Shown: positions 22,466 to 34,965, counted from the first letter of the stretch. The stretch: 64,000 bases of DNA from Smallanthus sonchifolius (GCA_023525975.1 CM042021.1:105879501-105943500), one strand, 5' to 3'. Notes: a model not told the origin generated them from the letters alone. A program made the numbers and translations.

Positions 22466-23843
22466 TGAGAAAAGTCTTGGCAGAATAATTATTTCCATAT
22501 TTTAAAACAATAAGTATTTCAGACTAATTTTTAAATAAAAAGAATTGATTTTATAAAGATTTATATTAACGTTATTTAAAAAGATCAAATTTCTATTATA
22601 AAATAAATAGAAATTATTTATTTAAAACTTACAAAATTTAATTTATATTTATTGTTAAACCCTACACTTAATTATTATTTACACAATTTATTTAAACATC
22701 TTTATAAAAATAAAATAAAGAAATTTATATCTAATATAAAACATTTAATACATTTTTTAACTAAATGACTAAGTTACATATTTTATAAATAAATAAACAA
22801 GTTAACAATTATTTATTTAATTTACATTTAAACAAAAATCATTTATTTAGGTTATACTTAATTACCCTTAACCTACATTATTTTTATAACTAAGTAAATA
22901 AATAATAATTTTGTTTTATTATTTAGTTATTCCAAACTCAAACCTTAATTTTATACAACACCATTCAAGTACAAACCACTAACACCTACAACTTTAAATT
23001 TCTTATACACACATCTAATTTAACCTTAGACTTAGACATAGACTATTGTGTATACTATTAATTCGATACATATTACACTCTAGGTTAACGTTGTGCATTA
23101 CAAGGACCTCGTATTACTATCTAGTCTCTCGTGTTAGCTACGCCTTCAAATCAAGTGAGTATTACATAGCCCCTTTTACTCTTTTACACTTTTTGGGGTG
23201 GAACATGAACAATATACAATCTATTGCTTACATTTACACAAACTACACAAGTACAAATCCTCTTTATATTCATGTGTACAAATTTGAGCTTTATGCCTGA
23301 GTGCTAGGTGTGCCAACTTTTGTGTGAAATTTATGTGCAATCATTAACTATTCAAGCCGACGGTAAACAATGATAGATCTATTGAGTCTGACAAACCCAC
23401 CTAGATTGGGGTAATTGTTACTGACAACACAATTTTGCATGCTAGTTACAAAGGTTTGATTATACTTGGTTACACAATAGCTGCTCTCCATAAATGTCTT
23501 ATTTTATCATGTTATGTAAGGATTTGTTTATTTACAAACTATATGCTATCTATGTACAAACCTGTGTATGCTCACCAACTTTTTAGTTGACATTATTTTA
23601 TTCATGTTTCAGATACTAATGTGTGATTTTGATCAAGACTTGCTACACATAAGTTTTGGACCTAGATAATTTTAATAAAGGATTATGTATTTCATTTTAT
23701 GTACTTGGTTTGATTTGGTTTTGTCTTGAATATTTGAAATGAATTTGGATGATTAATATATTTCAATTTAGTCAACCTTGTGCTCATGAACAGTCTACAT
23801 GTCCTGCCCCGATGATTCCGCCGTCGGTTGGGGTGTGACAGAT

Positions 23844-23855
23844 TGGTATCAGAGT
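23844..23855 (+). promoter_or_regulatory. Primer-binding site of element C
   Basis: TGGTATCAGAGT, three bases after the 5' LTR, matches the complement of the initiator Met-tRNA 3' end (TGGTATCAGAGC) except the last base. Confidence 0.9.
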
Positions 23856-24538
23856 CTTGGTTATAGGGAACTAGGTTATTAGACACCCTTGACCTAGACT
23901 ATAACTTTAAGACACCCACTTATGTCATGCTTCATGATTATGTGATATGTGTTACATGCTATGTGTTAGATGTTTTCTATGATTAGTTATTATTTCATTT
24001 TGATACCTTATTTGTCAAAATTCATGACTTATTAGACTATACTTAAATAATAATCTAAATAAATGATATCCCTACCCTTACCCAAAGCTTCATAACCTTC
24101 TTATCTACTTCTCTATCATCATCTTCCTAGCATGTGGAAACTTCATAAATCTAAATCTATAAAAATTTCTTTATTCCCTCGTTAAGGTTTTTAGACTTGT
24201 TAATTATTTGAGGACACGTGCAATCTGGAAGAGTGACACCTGTATTCTAGGTTTTCTGTCTAGGAAAGCATTTCGCATAAATCTCAATCAACCGAGGGAC
24301 CCGTATGCTTTCATGGGAATTCCCGGGATGAGTGTTTACTTATAGGCTAAAGCATGTCTCTTTGAAAAATTATATGAGTTTAATTAACCTTAATGTGTCA
24401 TAGTATTCAAGTGATTATATCACTATTTGGGTACAACCCAAAGCATGATTAACTTTTTTATTTGTTATCTTATTCTTTTAAATCCAAACAACATTCATAA
24501 GTTCTTACATCTTTTCTTATGTTGTGCAATTCTGTAGA

Positions 24539-25567
24539 ATGCCTCCCCGTCGTGCTCCCGTGACCAACAACAACACCGACATTGCTGCCATCCTTACATA
24601 ACTTGTAACTCAACTCACCCAAGTTAACGGTGCCACAAATGGTAACCATGGATCTAATGGTGGTGGTGGTGCCAACCCACCACAATGCACCTTCAAGCAT
24701 TTCAACTCATGTAATCCTCTTAAGTTCTATGATACCGAGGGAGCTACGGGACTTCTTCAATGGTTCGAAAGTATTGAGAATACCTTTCTCAATAGTGACT
24801 GCCCCGATAACCTTCGTGTTCGTCATGCCACAAGTGTCTTACAAAAACGGGCACTCACGTGGTGGAATGAGGAAAAGAGGAATAGAGGCGTGGAAATGGC
24901 AATGGCCTTACCTTGGGATGAGGTTAAAAGGCTAATGACCGAAGAATTTTGTCCTCGAAATGAAGTAAAGAAACTGGAAGCCGAGTTTTGGGATCTTGCC
25001 TAAGAAGGTGGTGAAAGTCTAGCTTATACAACTCGGTTCCACGAGTTGAGTCTCTTTGTGCCCCATATGGTCACACCTTTATCCCGCTGCATTGAGAAGT
25101 ATATTGGTGGATTACCTAGGCAAATTCAAGATACTGTCTTAGGGAGAAACCCTGCAACACTTGAAGATGATATCCGCCTATCTGCTACATTAACTGACAA
25201 CCATGTGAAAGCGGGAACTCTGACTAGAAAAGGCACCAAGAAAGTTTCTGACACCACAACTCCTCCCGCACACGTCAAAGAAGCCACAACTGAACCCTCC
25301 CGTAATAATAAGAAAAGAAAGGCTAGAAACTATGCTATGGTCACTCCTGCTATCCCTGTTAACCAAGCTGCACCTATGGTTCAAGCACCAGCCAAAAAGC
25401 CATATGTTGGGATTTACCCACTCTGTGCTACATGCAACTATCACCATCTCCAAACCATTCCATGTCGCCTTTGCACTCATTGTGGGAAATATGGCCATAC
25501 GGTCAACGTCTGTAGAGCCAAAGCACTTGCAGGCCAAGTCAACCCACCAAACCGAACCAACCCCTAA
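24539..25567 (+). pseudogene. Element C gag: capsid and zinc knuckle, three stops
   Basis: The ATG at 24539 opens MPPRRAPV…; TAA at 24599, 25001 and 25565 interrupt one continuous frame. It contains a Retrotrans_gag region (FKHFNSCNPLKFYDTEGATG onward, then ALTWWNEE and EFCPRNEVKKLEAEFW) and a first CCHC-like knuckle, CTHCGKYGHTVNVC. The stops at 24599 and 25001 fit CAA-to-TAA changes, i.e. C-to-T. The protein would form the particle shell and bind RNA. No frameshift is seen in this part. Confidence 0.88.
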
Positions 25568-28500
25568 GTGGCTAATCAAGGTGTTCCCGCTATTGCAAAT
25601 GGGCGTGCTTGTTATGAATATGGTAACCCAAATCATTTCCGTGATCAGTGCCCAAGGTTAATCAATGCTAGACAAGGCGAAGCTCGTGGGTGTGCTTTCA
25701 ACATAAACGCCAATGAAGCTCAAGCCAACAATGATGTGGTCAACGGTACGTTCCTTGTTAATAGTCAATATGCCTCAATTTTATTTGATACCGGTGCCGA
25801 TAAAAGTTTTGTGTCACTTAACTTTGAACCCTTACCTGCAAAGACACGATCCCAATTAGAGAAAACCTTCACTGTCGAAGTAGCAAATGGTGACTCACTT
25901 ACAATTGACTCTGTTATTCACGACTGCTCTCTAGAACTTAATGATCATACATTTCCAATCAATCTTGTACCAATGCCACTAGGGAGTTTTTATATCATCA
26001 TAGGCATGGATTGGCTATCAAATCATCATGCCGAAGTCATTTGTTTCGAGAAGTGCTTCCGAATACCTCTACCGTCAGGAGAAACGTTAAGAGTCTTTGG
26101 TGAAAAGCCTTGCAAAGGACTCAAGTTAATGTCATGCACTACTGCCCAAAAGTACTTACGAAAGAAATACGTAGCCTTCTTAGCTCATGTTGTTCAAAAG
26201 GATGTCAAAGAGAAGAGTATCCAATATATTCCCATCATTCGGGATTTTCCCGAAGTATTTCCTGAAGATCTATCCAGTCTTCCACCCGTTCGACAAGTAG
26301 AATTTCGCATTGATCTTGTGCCCGGAGCTAAACCCGTGGCTAGAGCTCCCTACCGTCTTGCACCTTCCGAAATGCAAGAGCTTGCAAGTCAACTCCAAGA
26401 GCTCTCCGACAAGGGATTCATTCGTCCAAGTCATTCACCGTGGGGTGCACCCGTCTTATTCGTCAAAAAAAAAGGATGGATCATTCCGCATGTGTATTGA
26501 CTACCGCGAACTTAACAAGCTTACCATCAAGAACCGATATCCCGTGCCTAGAATTGATGATCTCTTTGATCAGCTTCAAGGTTCTACTTGCTTCTCAAAG
26601 ATTAACTTTCGATCAGGTTATCACCAACTCCGTGTATAAGAGGAAGATATTCCAAAGACTGCCTTTCGAACAAGGTATGGTCACTACGAGTTCATGGTCA
26701 TGCCTTTTGGACTAACCAATGCACCCGCAGTCTTCATGGACCTCATGAATCGTTTGTGCAAACCGTACCTTGATAAATTTGTGATCGTCTTCATTGACAA
26801 TATCTTAATCTACTCCAAGACTAAAGCCGACCATGAGTAACACCTTAGACTGGTTTTGGACCTCTTAAGGAAGGAACAACTATATGCCAAATTCTCCAAA
26901 TGTGAATTTTGGCTAAAGGAAGTTCAATTTCTTGGTCATATCGTCAACGACAAGGGAATTCATGTCGACCCTGCTAAGATCGAAGCTGTTAAAAATTGGA
27001 ATGCCCCAAAGACCCCCACCGAAGTTCGTTCATTTCTTGGTCTTGCGTGATATTATCGTCGTTTCATCTCAAATTTCTCTAAGATTGCTATCCCTCTTAC
27101 TGCTTTGACCCACAAGGGTAAAACGTATGAATGAGGACCAAAGCAAGAAGAAGCTTTCCAAACTCTCAAGCAAAAGTTGTGCAATGCTCCTATTTTGACT
27201 CTCCCTGATGGGAATGATGATCTAGTTGTCTACTGTGATGCTTCTAACCAAGGTCTCGGTTGTGTCCTCATGCAACGAGGCAAAGTAATCGCTTATGCAT
27301 CAAGACAACTCAAGATTCACGAGAAGAATTATACGACGCACGATCTCGAGTTGGGTGCGGTCGTATTCGCATTGAAGATTTGGATACATTACCTCTATGG
27401 CACAAAATGTGTGGTGTTCACCGACCACAAAAGTCTTCAACACATCTTCAATAAAAAAGAACTCAATATGAGGCAACAAAGTTGGGTTGAACTCCTTAAC
27501 GACTATGACTGCGAGATTCGTTACCATCCCGGCAAATCGAATGTTGTAGCCGACGCTTTGAGTCGAAAGGACCATGTCATGCTTCAATGTGTCCGAATTC
27601 AAACCGACATTCAAAATCGCATCTTAGAAGCTCAACACGTTTCAGTCACCGAGGGTAACATGTACGAGGAAATGTCGTGTGGTGTTGAGCTTCAGCTTGA
27701 ATCAAAACCCAATGGCTTACTTTATTACTTGAACCGTATTTGGGTTCCCGATCGCGATGATCTCCGTGCATTTCTTATGGACGAGGCCCATAGGACTCGT
27801 TATTCTATTCATCCTGGTGCGGATAAAATGTACCAAGATCTTCGCCAACAATATTGGTGGCCCAGTATGAAGAAGGACATTGCTCTCTATGTTTCCAAAT
27901 GTCTAACTTGCTCCAAAGTCAAAGCCGAACATCAACGTCCTTCCAGCTTACTCGAACAACCAGAAATCCCCGTGTGGAAATGGGAGAACTTAGCTATGAA
28001 TTTCATTACCAAACTCCCTCGTACTTCAAGTGTTTATGATAGCATTTGGGTGATTATTGACCGCCTCACCAAATCTGCTCATTTCTTGCCTATCCGTGAA
28101 GACTATCGAGTTGAGAAACTAGCCCGAATTTACATTGACGAAATTGTGAGCCGTCACGGTGTTCCCTTAAACATAATCTCCGATAGAGATGCTCGGTTCA
28201 CCTCTCGTTTTTGGCAATCTCTCCAAACTGCTCTTGGTACACGATTGGATTTGAGCACGGCCTACCATCCCCAAACTGATGGTCAGACCGAGCGAACAAT
28301 CCAAACTCTTGAGGATATGCTTAGAGCTTGTGTAATTGATTTTGGTGGTAATTGGGATTCACATCTAACCCTAATCGAGTTCTCTTACAATAATAGCTAC
28401 CACACGAGTATCAACATGGCTCCATTTGAAGCTCTCTATGGTCGTAAGTTTCGTTCTCCTATCTGTTGGAACGAGATTGGTGAAGCATAAATCACCGGTC

Positions 28501-29057
28501 CCGAGCTAATTCAAGAAACATCCGACAAGATTATCCAAATCCGTGACAATATTCGAGTAGCGAGAAGTCGGCAAAAGAGTTATGCCGACAAACGACGAAA
28601 ACCCTTGGAATTCCAAGTCGGTGACTTTGTTCTTCTAAAGGTGTCTCCGTGGAAGGGTGTGATCCGTTTTGGAAAGAAAGGCAAGTTAGCACCTCGCTAT
28701 GTGGGTACATTCAAGATCCTTGAAAGGGTTGGGAAAGTGGCTTACAAACTCGAGTTATCTCCATCACTTGGCAATGTGCATCCTACATTTCATGTGTCTA
28801 ATTTGAAGAAATGCCTTGCTGATGAAAGCCTTCACATACCTCTTGACGACGTACACATTGACGAAATGATGCACTTCGTTGAGAGACCTGTAGAAATCAT
28901 GGATCGTGATATCAAACAGCTCAAGCGAAGCCGTATCCCTATTATCAAAGTTCGTTGGGAATCTAAACGTCGTCCTGAATTCACTTGGGAACGAGAGGAC
29001 CAAATGAAGCTCAAGTACCCCCATCTCTTCACTGATGTCGTCGCTTCGACTAGCTAA
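25568..29057 (+). pseudogene. Element C pol: protease, RT, RNase H, integrase, chromodomain-like tail
   Basis: In order: a second knuckle CYEYGNPNHFRDQC, whose second Cys is Tyr; protease LFDTGADKSF; RT; RNase H (CDASNQGLG); integrase HHCC (HRTRYSIHPG…CLTC); the D-D-E core; and a GPY/F to chromodomain-like tail ending WEREDQMKLKYPHLF. A 9-A run (26465-26473) shifts the frame. Stops: TAA 26637, TAA 26838, TGA 27048, TGA 27132, TAA 28488. Two catalytic residues are lost by G-to-A: the RT motif reads FIDN (AAT 26799-26801) and the integrase first Asp reads MNFI (AAT 27999-28001). It cannot encode its own mobility. Confidence 0.92.
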
Positions 29058-29079
29058 ATTTCGGGACGAAATTTCCTCA

Positions 29080-29091
29080 ACATGGGGATAC
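29080..29091 (+). promoter_or_regulatory. Polypurine tract of element C
   Basis: ACATGGGGATAC immediately precedes the 3' LTR, following the conserved GGGACGAAATTTCCTC motif of this lineage. Confidence 0.75.
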
Positions 29092-29332
29092 TGTAACATT
29101 TCTGATTTTTGTATCTGTATTTCAATCCAATGTGACACGTTTCAAATTCAAATTTAGTACACTGACTTGTTCTATTCGTACCAACAATTAAATACTATGT
29201 TCCAATGCAAATCCACAAATTTTACACGAGTATACCCTATTAAACTATACATAAGTCCATATTTATACAAATCTGTCAATACTGAAATTGCAAGGACTGA
29301 TTTTATAAATAAATAACCAGAAACCCTAATAG

Positions 29333-29457
29333 GCACGGTCGTGCCTCGTTCTGGCACGGTCGCGCCAAGTGCTATGGCACGGTCGCGCGCCTTGCTTTGG
29401 AATGGTCGCACCCGGTGCCTTTGCACGGTCGCGCCTCGTTTAGGCACGGTCGCGCCT
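29333..29457 (+). repeat. C 3' LTR, first palindrome cluster (six units)
   Basis: CACGGTCG or AATGGTCG at 29335, 29355, 29378, 29401, 29423 and 29444. One extra unit plus spacer relative to the 5' LTR accounts for most of the 30 bp length difference between the LTRs. Confidence 0.85.
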
Positions 29458-30059
29458 CACGACAGTTGAAACGTAAATACAGCTTTAATCACAGGGACGT
29501 TCGAATTCATAACTATTACCCATATTATTACCATTAACAAAGACAATTAAACTTGCAATTGCCACAATTACGTCCAATAACTCCAAGAAATTCGATTAGC
29601 CTCAAAGAAACCGAAATTCTTTCACTTGAACCAACAATTCATCTTTTCTGAATTGTGGCACTCCCAACAAACAATCCATTGATCCTCTCTAACGCTTCTG
29701 GACACACTGGTTAAGTCGGAATTGTAGCAGAACACGCTGGAAACCAAACTCATCGCCACCGGAACTCGTCCTACCGTTTGCCAGCAATTCGCCGTCTTTC
29801 TGGGTAATTCAAACCTCTTACGAAGTCGATTTAATCTATTGATCAAAAGCCCCAAACTAATTAGGGCTTACAATATCAAATTTAACACGAACCTGAATCT
29901 AGGGTTCACTCTAAAAATGGTTTAATCGGATCATACCTTGTACCTGTTTTAAATACAATTAACCTATACAAATGGACTCGAAATCACCTAATGGATAAAA
30001 GCCCCATGAATTCCAACATTAACAATATAAGAATTAGTCAAATAGTTTCTGTTTTGGAA

Positions 30060-30350
30060 CAGACACGGTCGCGCTAGTATTCTAGCGCGGTCGTGCTTCA
30101 TGAGACACGGTCGTGCTAATACCAGCGCGGTCGTGCCTCGCACACTCAGACCTGGTCATGCCCTTAACTAGACTTGGTCGTGCCTCAGAACCCTAGACAT
30201 GGTCGTGCCTAGCCCAGACACGGTCGTGCCTAGTGAACAGCCTAATTATGCCTTCTGTTTGGTCAACACGGTCGCGTCCCTGACTAGCACGGTCGCGCTC
30301 GTGGTCCTAGCACGATCGTGCCTTGTCCCAGGCACGGTCGTGTGTGTGAG
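30060..30350 (+). repeat. C 3' LTR, second palindrome cluster
   Basis: Counterpart of 22186-22465 with the same unit order. One unit here is intact (CACGGTCGCGCTCGTGG) where the 5' LTR has a shortened CACGGTCCCGTGG. Confidence 0.85.
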
Positions 30351-31729
30351 AAAAGTCTTGGCAGAATAATTATTTCCATATTTTAAAACAGTAAGTATTT
30401 CAGATTAATTTTTAAATAAAAAGAATTGATTTTATAATGATTTATATTAACGTTATTTAAAAAGATGAAATTTCTATTCTAAAATAAATAGAAATTATTT
30501 ATTTAAAACTTATAAAATTTAATTTATATTTATTGTTAAACCCTACACTTAATTACTATTTACACAATTTATTTAACCATCTTTATGAATATAAAGTAAA
30601 GAAATTTATATCTAATATAAAACATTTAATACATTTTTATAACTAAATGACTAAGTTACATATTTTATAAATAAATAAATAAGGTAACAATTATTTATTT
30701 AATTTACATTTAAACAAAAATCATTTATTTATGTTATACTTAATTACCCCTAATACCTACATTATTTTTATAACTAAGTAAATAAATAATAATTTTGTTT
30801 TATTATTTAGTTATTCCAAACTCAAACCTTAATTTTATACAACACCATTCAAGTACAAACCACTAACACCTACAACTTCAAATTTCTTATACACACATCC
30901 AATTTAACCTTAGACTTAGACATAGACTATTGTGTATACTATTAATTCGATACATATTACACTCTAGGTTAACGTTGTGCATTACAAGGACCTCGTATTA
31001 CTATCTAGTCTCTCGTGTTAGCTACGCCTTCAAATCAAGTGAGTATTACATAGCCCCTTTTACTCTTTTACACTTTTTGGGGTGGAACATGAACAATATA
31101 CAATCTATTGCTTACATTTACACAAACTACACAAGTACAAATCCTCTTTATATTCATGTGTACAAATTTGAGCTTTATGCCTGAGTGCTAGGTGTGCCAA
31201 CTTTTGTGTGAAATTTATGTGCAATCATTAACTATTCAAGCCGACGGTAAACAATGATAGATCTATTGAGTCTGACAAACCCACCTAGATTGGGGTAATT
31301 GTTACTGACAACACAATTTTGCATGCTAGTTACAAAGGTTTGATTATACTTGGTTACACAATAGCTGCTCTCCATAAATGTCTTATTTTATCATGTTATG
31401 TAAGGATTTGTTTATTTACAAACTATATGCTATCAATGTACAAACCTGTGTATGCTCACCAACTTTTTAGTTGACATTATTTTATTCATGTTTTAGGTAC
31501 TAATGTGTGATTTTGACCAAGATTTGCTACACATAAGTTTTGGACCTAGATAATTTTAATAAAGGATTATGTATTTCATTTTATATACTTGGTTTGATTT
31601 GGTTTTGTCTTGAATATTTGAAATGAATTTGCATGATTAATATATTTCAATTTAGTCAACCTTGTGCTCATGAACATTCTACATGTCCCGCCCCGATGAT
31701 TCCGCCGTCGGTTGGGGTGTGACATGAAG

Positions 31730-31910
31730 CATAGGTAGCGAACTTAACATCTTCGCCTAAGTATGTTCGCTAAAACCAATGTGGCGAACTTAACATGTTC
31801 ACTTAGCGATAAACATGGCGAACTTACCATGTTCGCCAAACACAAAATTGCCGAACCTATCATGTTCGCTTAAGCTAAGTATGGCGAACTTACCCTAGTT
31901 CGTCTAACCC
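31730..31910 (+). repeat. D LTR cluster of GGCGAAC / GTTCGCC palindromes
   Basis: Clear unit 31817-31837 (arms GGCGAAC and GTTCGCC around TTACCAT), with neighbours starting near 31783, 31850 and 31883, a 33-34 base period. The cluster began left of C: GGCATGTTCGCC lies at about 21221-21232, so element C landed inside this repeat array. Confidence 0.85.
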
Positions 31911-32007
31911 TAAAGATAGAAAAGGAGTGTCAGTTACGTCAGTTATCTTAATAATATACGAATTATTTATACTGATTATTTGTGACACCTAGACACGCCT
32001 ACTGACC
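31911..32007 (+). other. D LTR segment between C and A
   Basis: Unremarkable AT-rich D sequence ending in the left TSD copy of A, TGACC (32003-32007). Confidence 0.6.
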
Positions 32008-32539
32008 TGTAAGGCCCCCACACCCGGGAGACCTCACTTGTTGGATTTACTCATTCACAAACATTTCTTAGACTAGAATATCAAAATAACGCAGCGGAAT
32101 CCTTCATTCAACATAATTAAAACTTGTTCAAACATGCGGAAGCGTAACATTGTCTTAAACATAAAACATGACATAAGTGAAACATAACGGGATGCCAGTC
32201 TTCATATCATCAGGGTAACTCATCAAGCCGCCCAGCATCACCGTCCATCATCATAACCTGCCCTTAACCTGAATGCGCATACTAAAAAGTCAGCTACGCT
32301 GGTGAGTTCTAGCTTTACATAAAACCTTAACATAAACATTTTACCAAAAACATAACATACATTTGTTTAACAAAAGCGTAAGTAAAACATGCAATAACTT
32401 AACATCATCATAACATCGTAGCATAGCATCATAACATAAGTCAACATGAACCGAATCTGCGCCTTCTCGTAACCGTCAATTCCATACATCGCATACCAGC
32501 GGATGAACTTAAAGCTCGTTACCTCTAAGTCATCCGTCA
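32008..32539 (-). repeat. Left LTR of tandem A, truncated
   Basis: TGTAAGGCCCCCACACC…TAAGTCATCCGTCA matches the first about 530 bases of the middle LTR and then switches to gag sequence (CCCAAACAACTTCCCGCC) at 32540. Confidence 0.9.
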
Positions 32540-33497
32540 TCCCAAACAACTTCCCGCCCGATCGCTTAGCAGGAAAACTCAGCTTCTTCCTAGGCTCTTC
32601 AATGGCAACGACATTCAGCGCCAGATCATCAAATACCACGCCGCTCAGTTCTACTACCGAATCGTAGGTAGTAGGGGCGTTTGCTTTAACATAGGTGTGG
32701 ACCTGGTCCGGCAGCCCTTGAATGTAGCAGGCAATCTTTCTTTCCTCAGTCGTGACAAGATGTGGCACCAGACGTGCCAGTTCATTGAACCGTGTGGTGT
32801 ACTGCCGATGCGTCATGCTCCTGGCCTTAATCCCTAGATATTCCCTTTCTACCTTTTCGATCTCATTCCTTGGACAGAAATTCTTGATCATCAAAGTTTT
32901 CAAATCAGTCCACATCATCGCATGCACAGTCTCTTCCCCTTTGGCTTGACGTACATCTTCCCACCAATGGGAAGCTTCCTCCCTCAAGGAGTTAGCAGCA
33001 AACTTCACAACTTGATCCGCTCGACACTCGCTCAGACGAATGGCAGCTTCCATACGGATCACCCAATCAAACGTAGCCACCGCGTCCTTCTTCCCAGTCA
33101 GGACCGGTGGGTCACATGCCTTAAAGGACTTATAGTCGCAACCACGGTTAAGCGGTATGTTGATTGCCTCAGTGTTCGGGGTACCAACCGCCGTGTTAGA
33201 CCCACCTGTCTCACTAGCCTTCTTTAACGCTTCTGCCAATAGTCCTGGCAGAGAAACCTTCATCAACTCAGTAAACTCGCGTGCCAGAGCCGCTCTCACC
33301 TCCGGTTCAAAAGTTAATTGTTGTCCTTCGACATGAGTCGGCTCAGTCCCGTGCATACTAACTTCTGGCTCAGTGTGAACACTTCCTTCTTCAATGTACT
33401 TTTGGCGTGCAGGGGTCCTGCCGCACCCACCGTTACGACCACTGGTACGACCGCCGGTACGGCCCCCACCACGCCTTCCGCTCTTTCGTCCCGCCAT
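32367..33497 (-). pseudogene. Truncated gag of the left A unit fused to LTR sequence
   Basis: The ATG at 33497 opens MAGRKSGRRGGGRTGG, followed by the capsid region (CDYKSFKACDPPVLTGKKDA, WVIRMEAAIRLSECRADQVV). The gag part lasts to about residue 318 (SFPAKRSGGKLFG). The final 58 residues come from antisense LTR sequence beyond the deletion junction near 32540. There is no zinc knuckle. Unlike the right copy it has TAC, not TAA, at the Tyr codon before DSVVELSG. Confidence 0.85.
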
Positions 33498-33816
33498 TTC
33501 GTTCTATAAGACAAGGAATCCAATGTCATCACGCTATTTAACAAATAAAATTCAACAAGCACTGTAGGATGTTAATATACACTTGCCATCTGCAATTAAC
33601 CATTACACTACCTTTCGATTTCTATTTGACCACCTTTGTGATTCCATCAGAACACAAGTCTTTACCTAACTCTTTCTAAGGCATACTATACATGTAAATA
33701 TATACTACCTTCATACCTGATACTGTGGCTCGAGTTACCTGTACTGGCATTTGCATTCGGTCTCATTCACAGTTTAAGTTCAGACACTAGGAGTGTCCGA
33801 ATCTCTCAAACTATTG

Positions 33817-33828
33817 CTCTGATACCAA
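33817..33828 (-). promoter_or_regulatory. Primer-binding site of the left A unit
   Basis: Plus GCTCTGATACCA is the exact complement of TGGTATCAGAGC, two bases from the LTR. Confidence 0.92.
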
Positions 33829-34337
33829 CTTGTAAGGCCTCCACACCCGGGAGGCCTCACTTGTTGGATTTACTCATTCACAAACAGTTCTCAGACTTGA
33901 ATATCAAAATAACGCAGCGGAATCATTCATTCAACATAATTAAAACTTGTTCAAACATGCAGAAGCGTAACATTGTCTTAAACATAAATGAAACATAACG
34001 GGATGCCAGTCTTCATATCATCCGGGTAACTCATCAAGTCGCCCAGCATCACCGTCCATCATCATAACCTGCCCTTAACCTGAATGTGCATACTAAAAAG
34101 TCAGCTACGCTGGTGAGTTCTAGCTTTACATAAAAACTTAACATAAACATTTTGCCAAAAACATAACATACATTTGTTTAACAAAAGCGTAAGTAAAACA
34201 TGCAATAACTTAACATCATCATAACATCGTAACATAGCATCATAACATAAGTCAACATGAACCAAATCTGCGCCTTCTCGTAACCGTCAATTCCATACAT
34301 CGCATACCAGCGGATGAACTTAAAGCTCGTTACCTCT

Positions 34338-34512
34338 AAGTCATCCGTCACACAAGTCCCTAAGGCTCGTTACCTCTAGGTGGACCAAACATATGCCTCC
34401 TAAGGCTCGTTACCTCTAGGTAGACCAAACATACGTCTCCTAAGGCTCGTTACCTCTAGGTAGACCAAACATATGTCTCCTAAGGCTCGTTACCTCTAGG
34501 TAGACAGAACAT
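34338..34512 (-). repeat. A middle LTR, about 41 bp tandem repeat (GGCTCGTTACCTCTAGGT)
   Basis: Four to five units containing GGCTCGTTACCTCTAGGTRG and ACCAAACATAYGTCTCCTAA. The right LTR has the same array at 41248-41437. It lies just inside the acceptor-like block. Confidence 0.88.
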
Positions 34513-34799
34513 AACATAGGCACTATTTCTCCTCAAGGAATAGTACCTTCCATTGGGATCCCGGTAATCCCATGGGTGACCGTCGTTACCCCATCATCAA
34601 CCAGTTGTACAACCGTTAGCCAGCCACAAACGCCCCCCATAAGGGTGAGGCCAATACATACATACCTTAGCTCCCGTAGGAACTCGTGGCAGATTCGTTC
34701 ATTCTGACTTTCATAAAACCTTTACCTCATTTTAGTTAAAGCACTTGTACGTTTTATTAAACAAAACATCATCTCTTTCGTAAACTTCATTTGGCAAAA

Positions 34800-34965
34800 C
34801 ATTTCATAAACATCATCTCGTAAACATCATTTCGTAAGCATCATGTCGTAAACATCATCTTGTAAACATCATCTCGTAAACATCATTTCGTAAACATTAT
34901 ATCGTATACATCATCTCGTAAACATCATTTCGTAAACACTATTTCGTAAACCTCATTTCAAAACA
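34800..34965 (-). repeat. A middle LTR, AAACATCATYTCGT short tandem repeat
   Basis: About eleven units of roughly 14 bases, AAACATCATCTCGT alternating with AAACATCATTTCGT. The right LTR counterpart is at 41747-41890. Confidence 0.9.

Larger units (their letters stand above)
21238..23840 (+). repeat. 5' LTR of element C
   Basis: TGTAACATTTCTG…GGGGTGTGACA, 2603 bp, followed at once by the primer site. It contains two palindrome clusters, a donor-like CCAG|GTAATT (GT at 21927) and an acceptor-like CATGTTTCAG ending at 23612. I could not identify a convincing TATA box. Confidence 0.92.
21238..31724 (+). mobile_element. Ty3/gypsy (Tekay-type chromovirus) element C, structurally complete, coding-dead
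   Basis: Two LTRs (21238-23840 and 29092-31724), a Met-tRNA primer site, gag, protease, RT, RNase H, integrase with chromodomain-like tail, a polypurine tract, and a perfect TSD TGAAG (21233-21237 and 31725-31729). Length is 10,487 bp. The gag-pol frame carries eight stops and one frameshift. It lies inside solo LTR D, between copies of D's GTTCGCC repeat. Confidence 0.93.
29092..31724 (+). repeat. 3' LTR of element C
   Basis: 2633 bp, the same ends as the 5' LTR. The 255-base stretch 30930-31184 appears identical to 23046-23300. Most visible differences lie in the palindrome clusters: the first cluster here has six units, against five in the 5' LTR. Confidence 0.92.

Noticed and set aside
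26465..26473. Programmed frameshift site (9-A slippery run) in element C
   Set aside because: It lies inside the RT domain, with other clear lesions around it. Homopolymer indel is the better reading.
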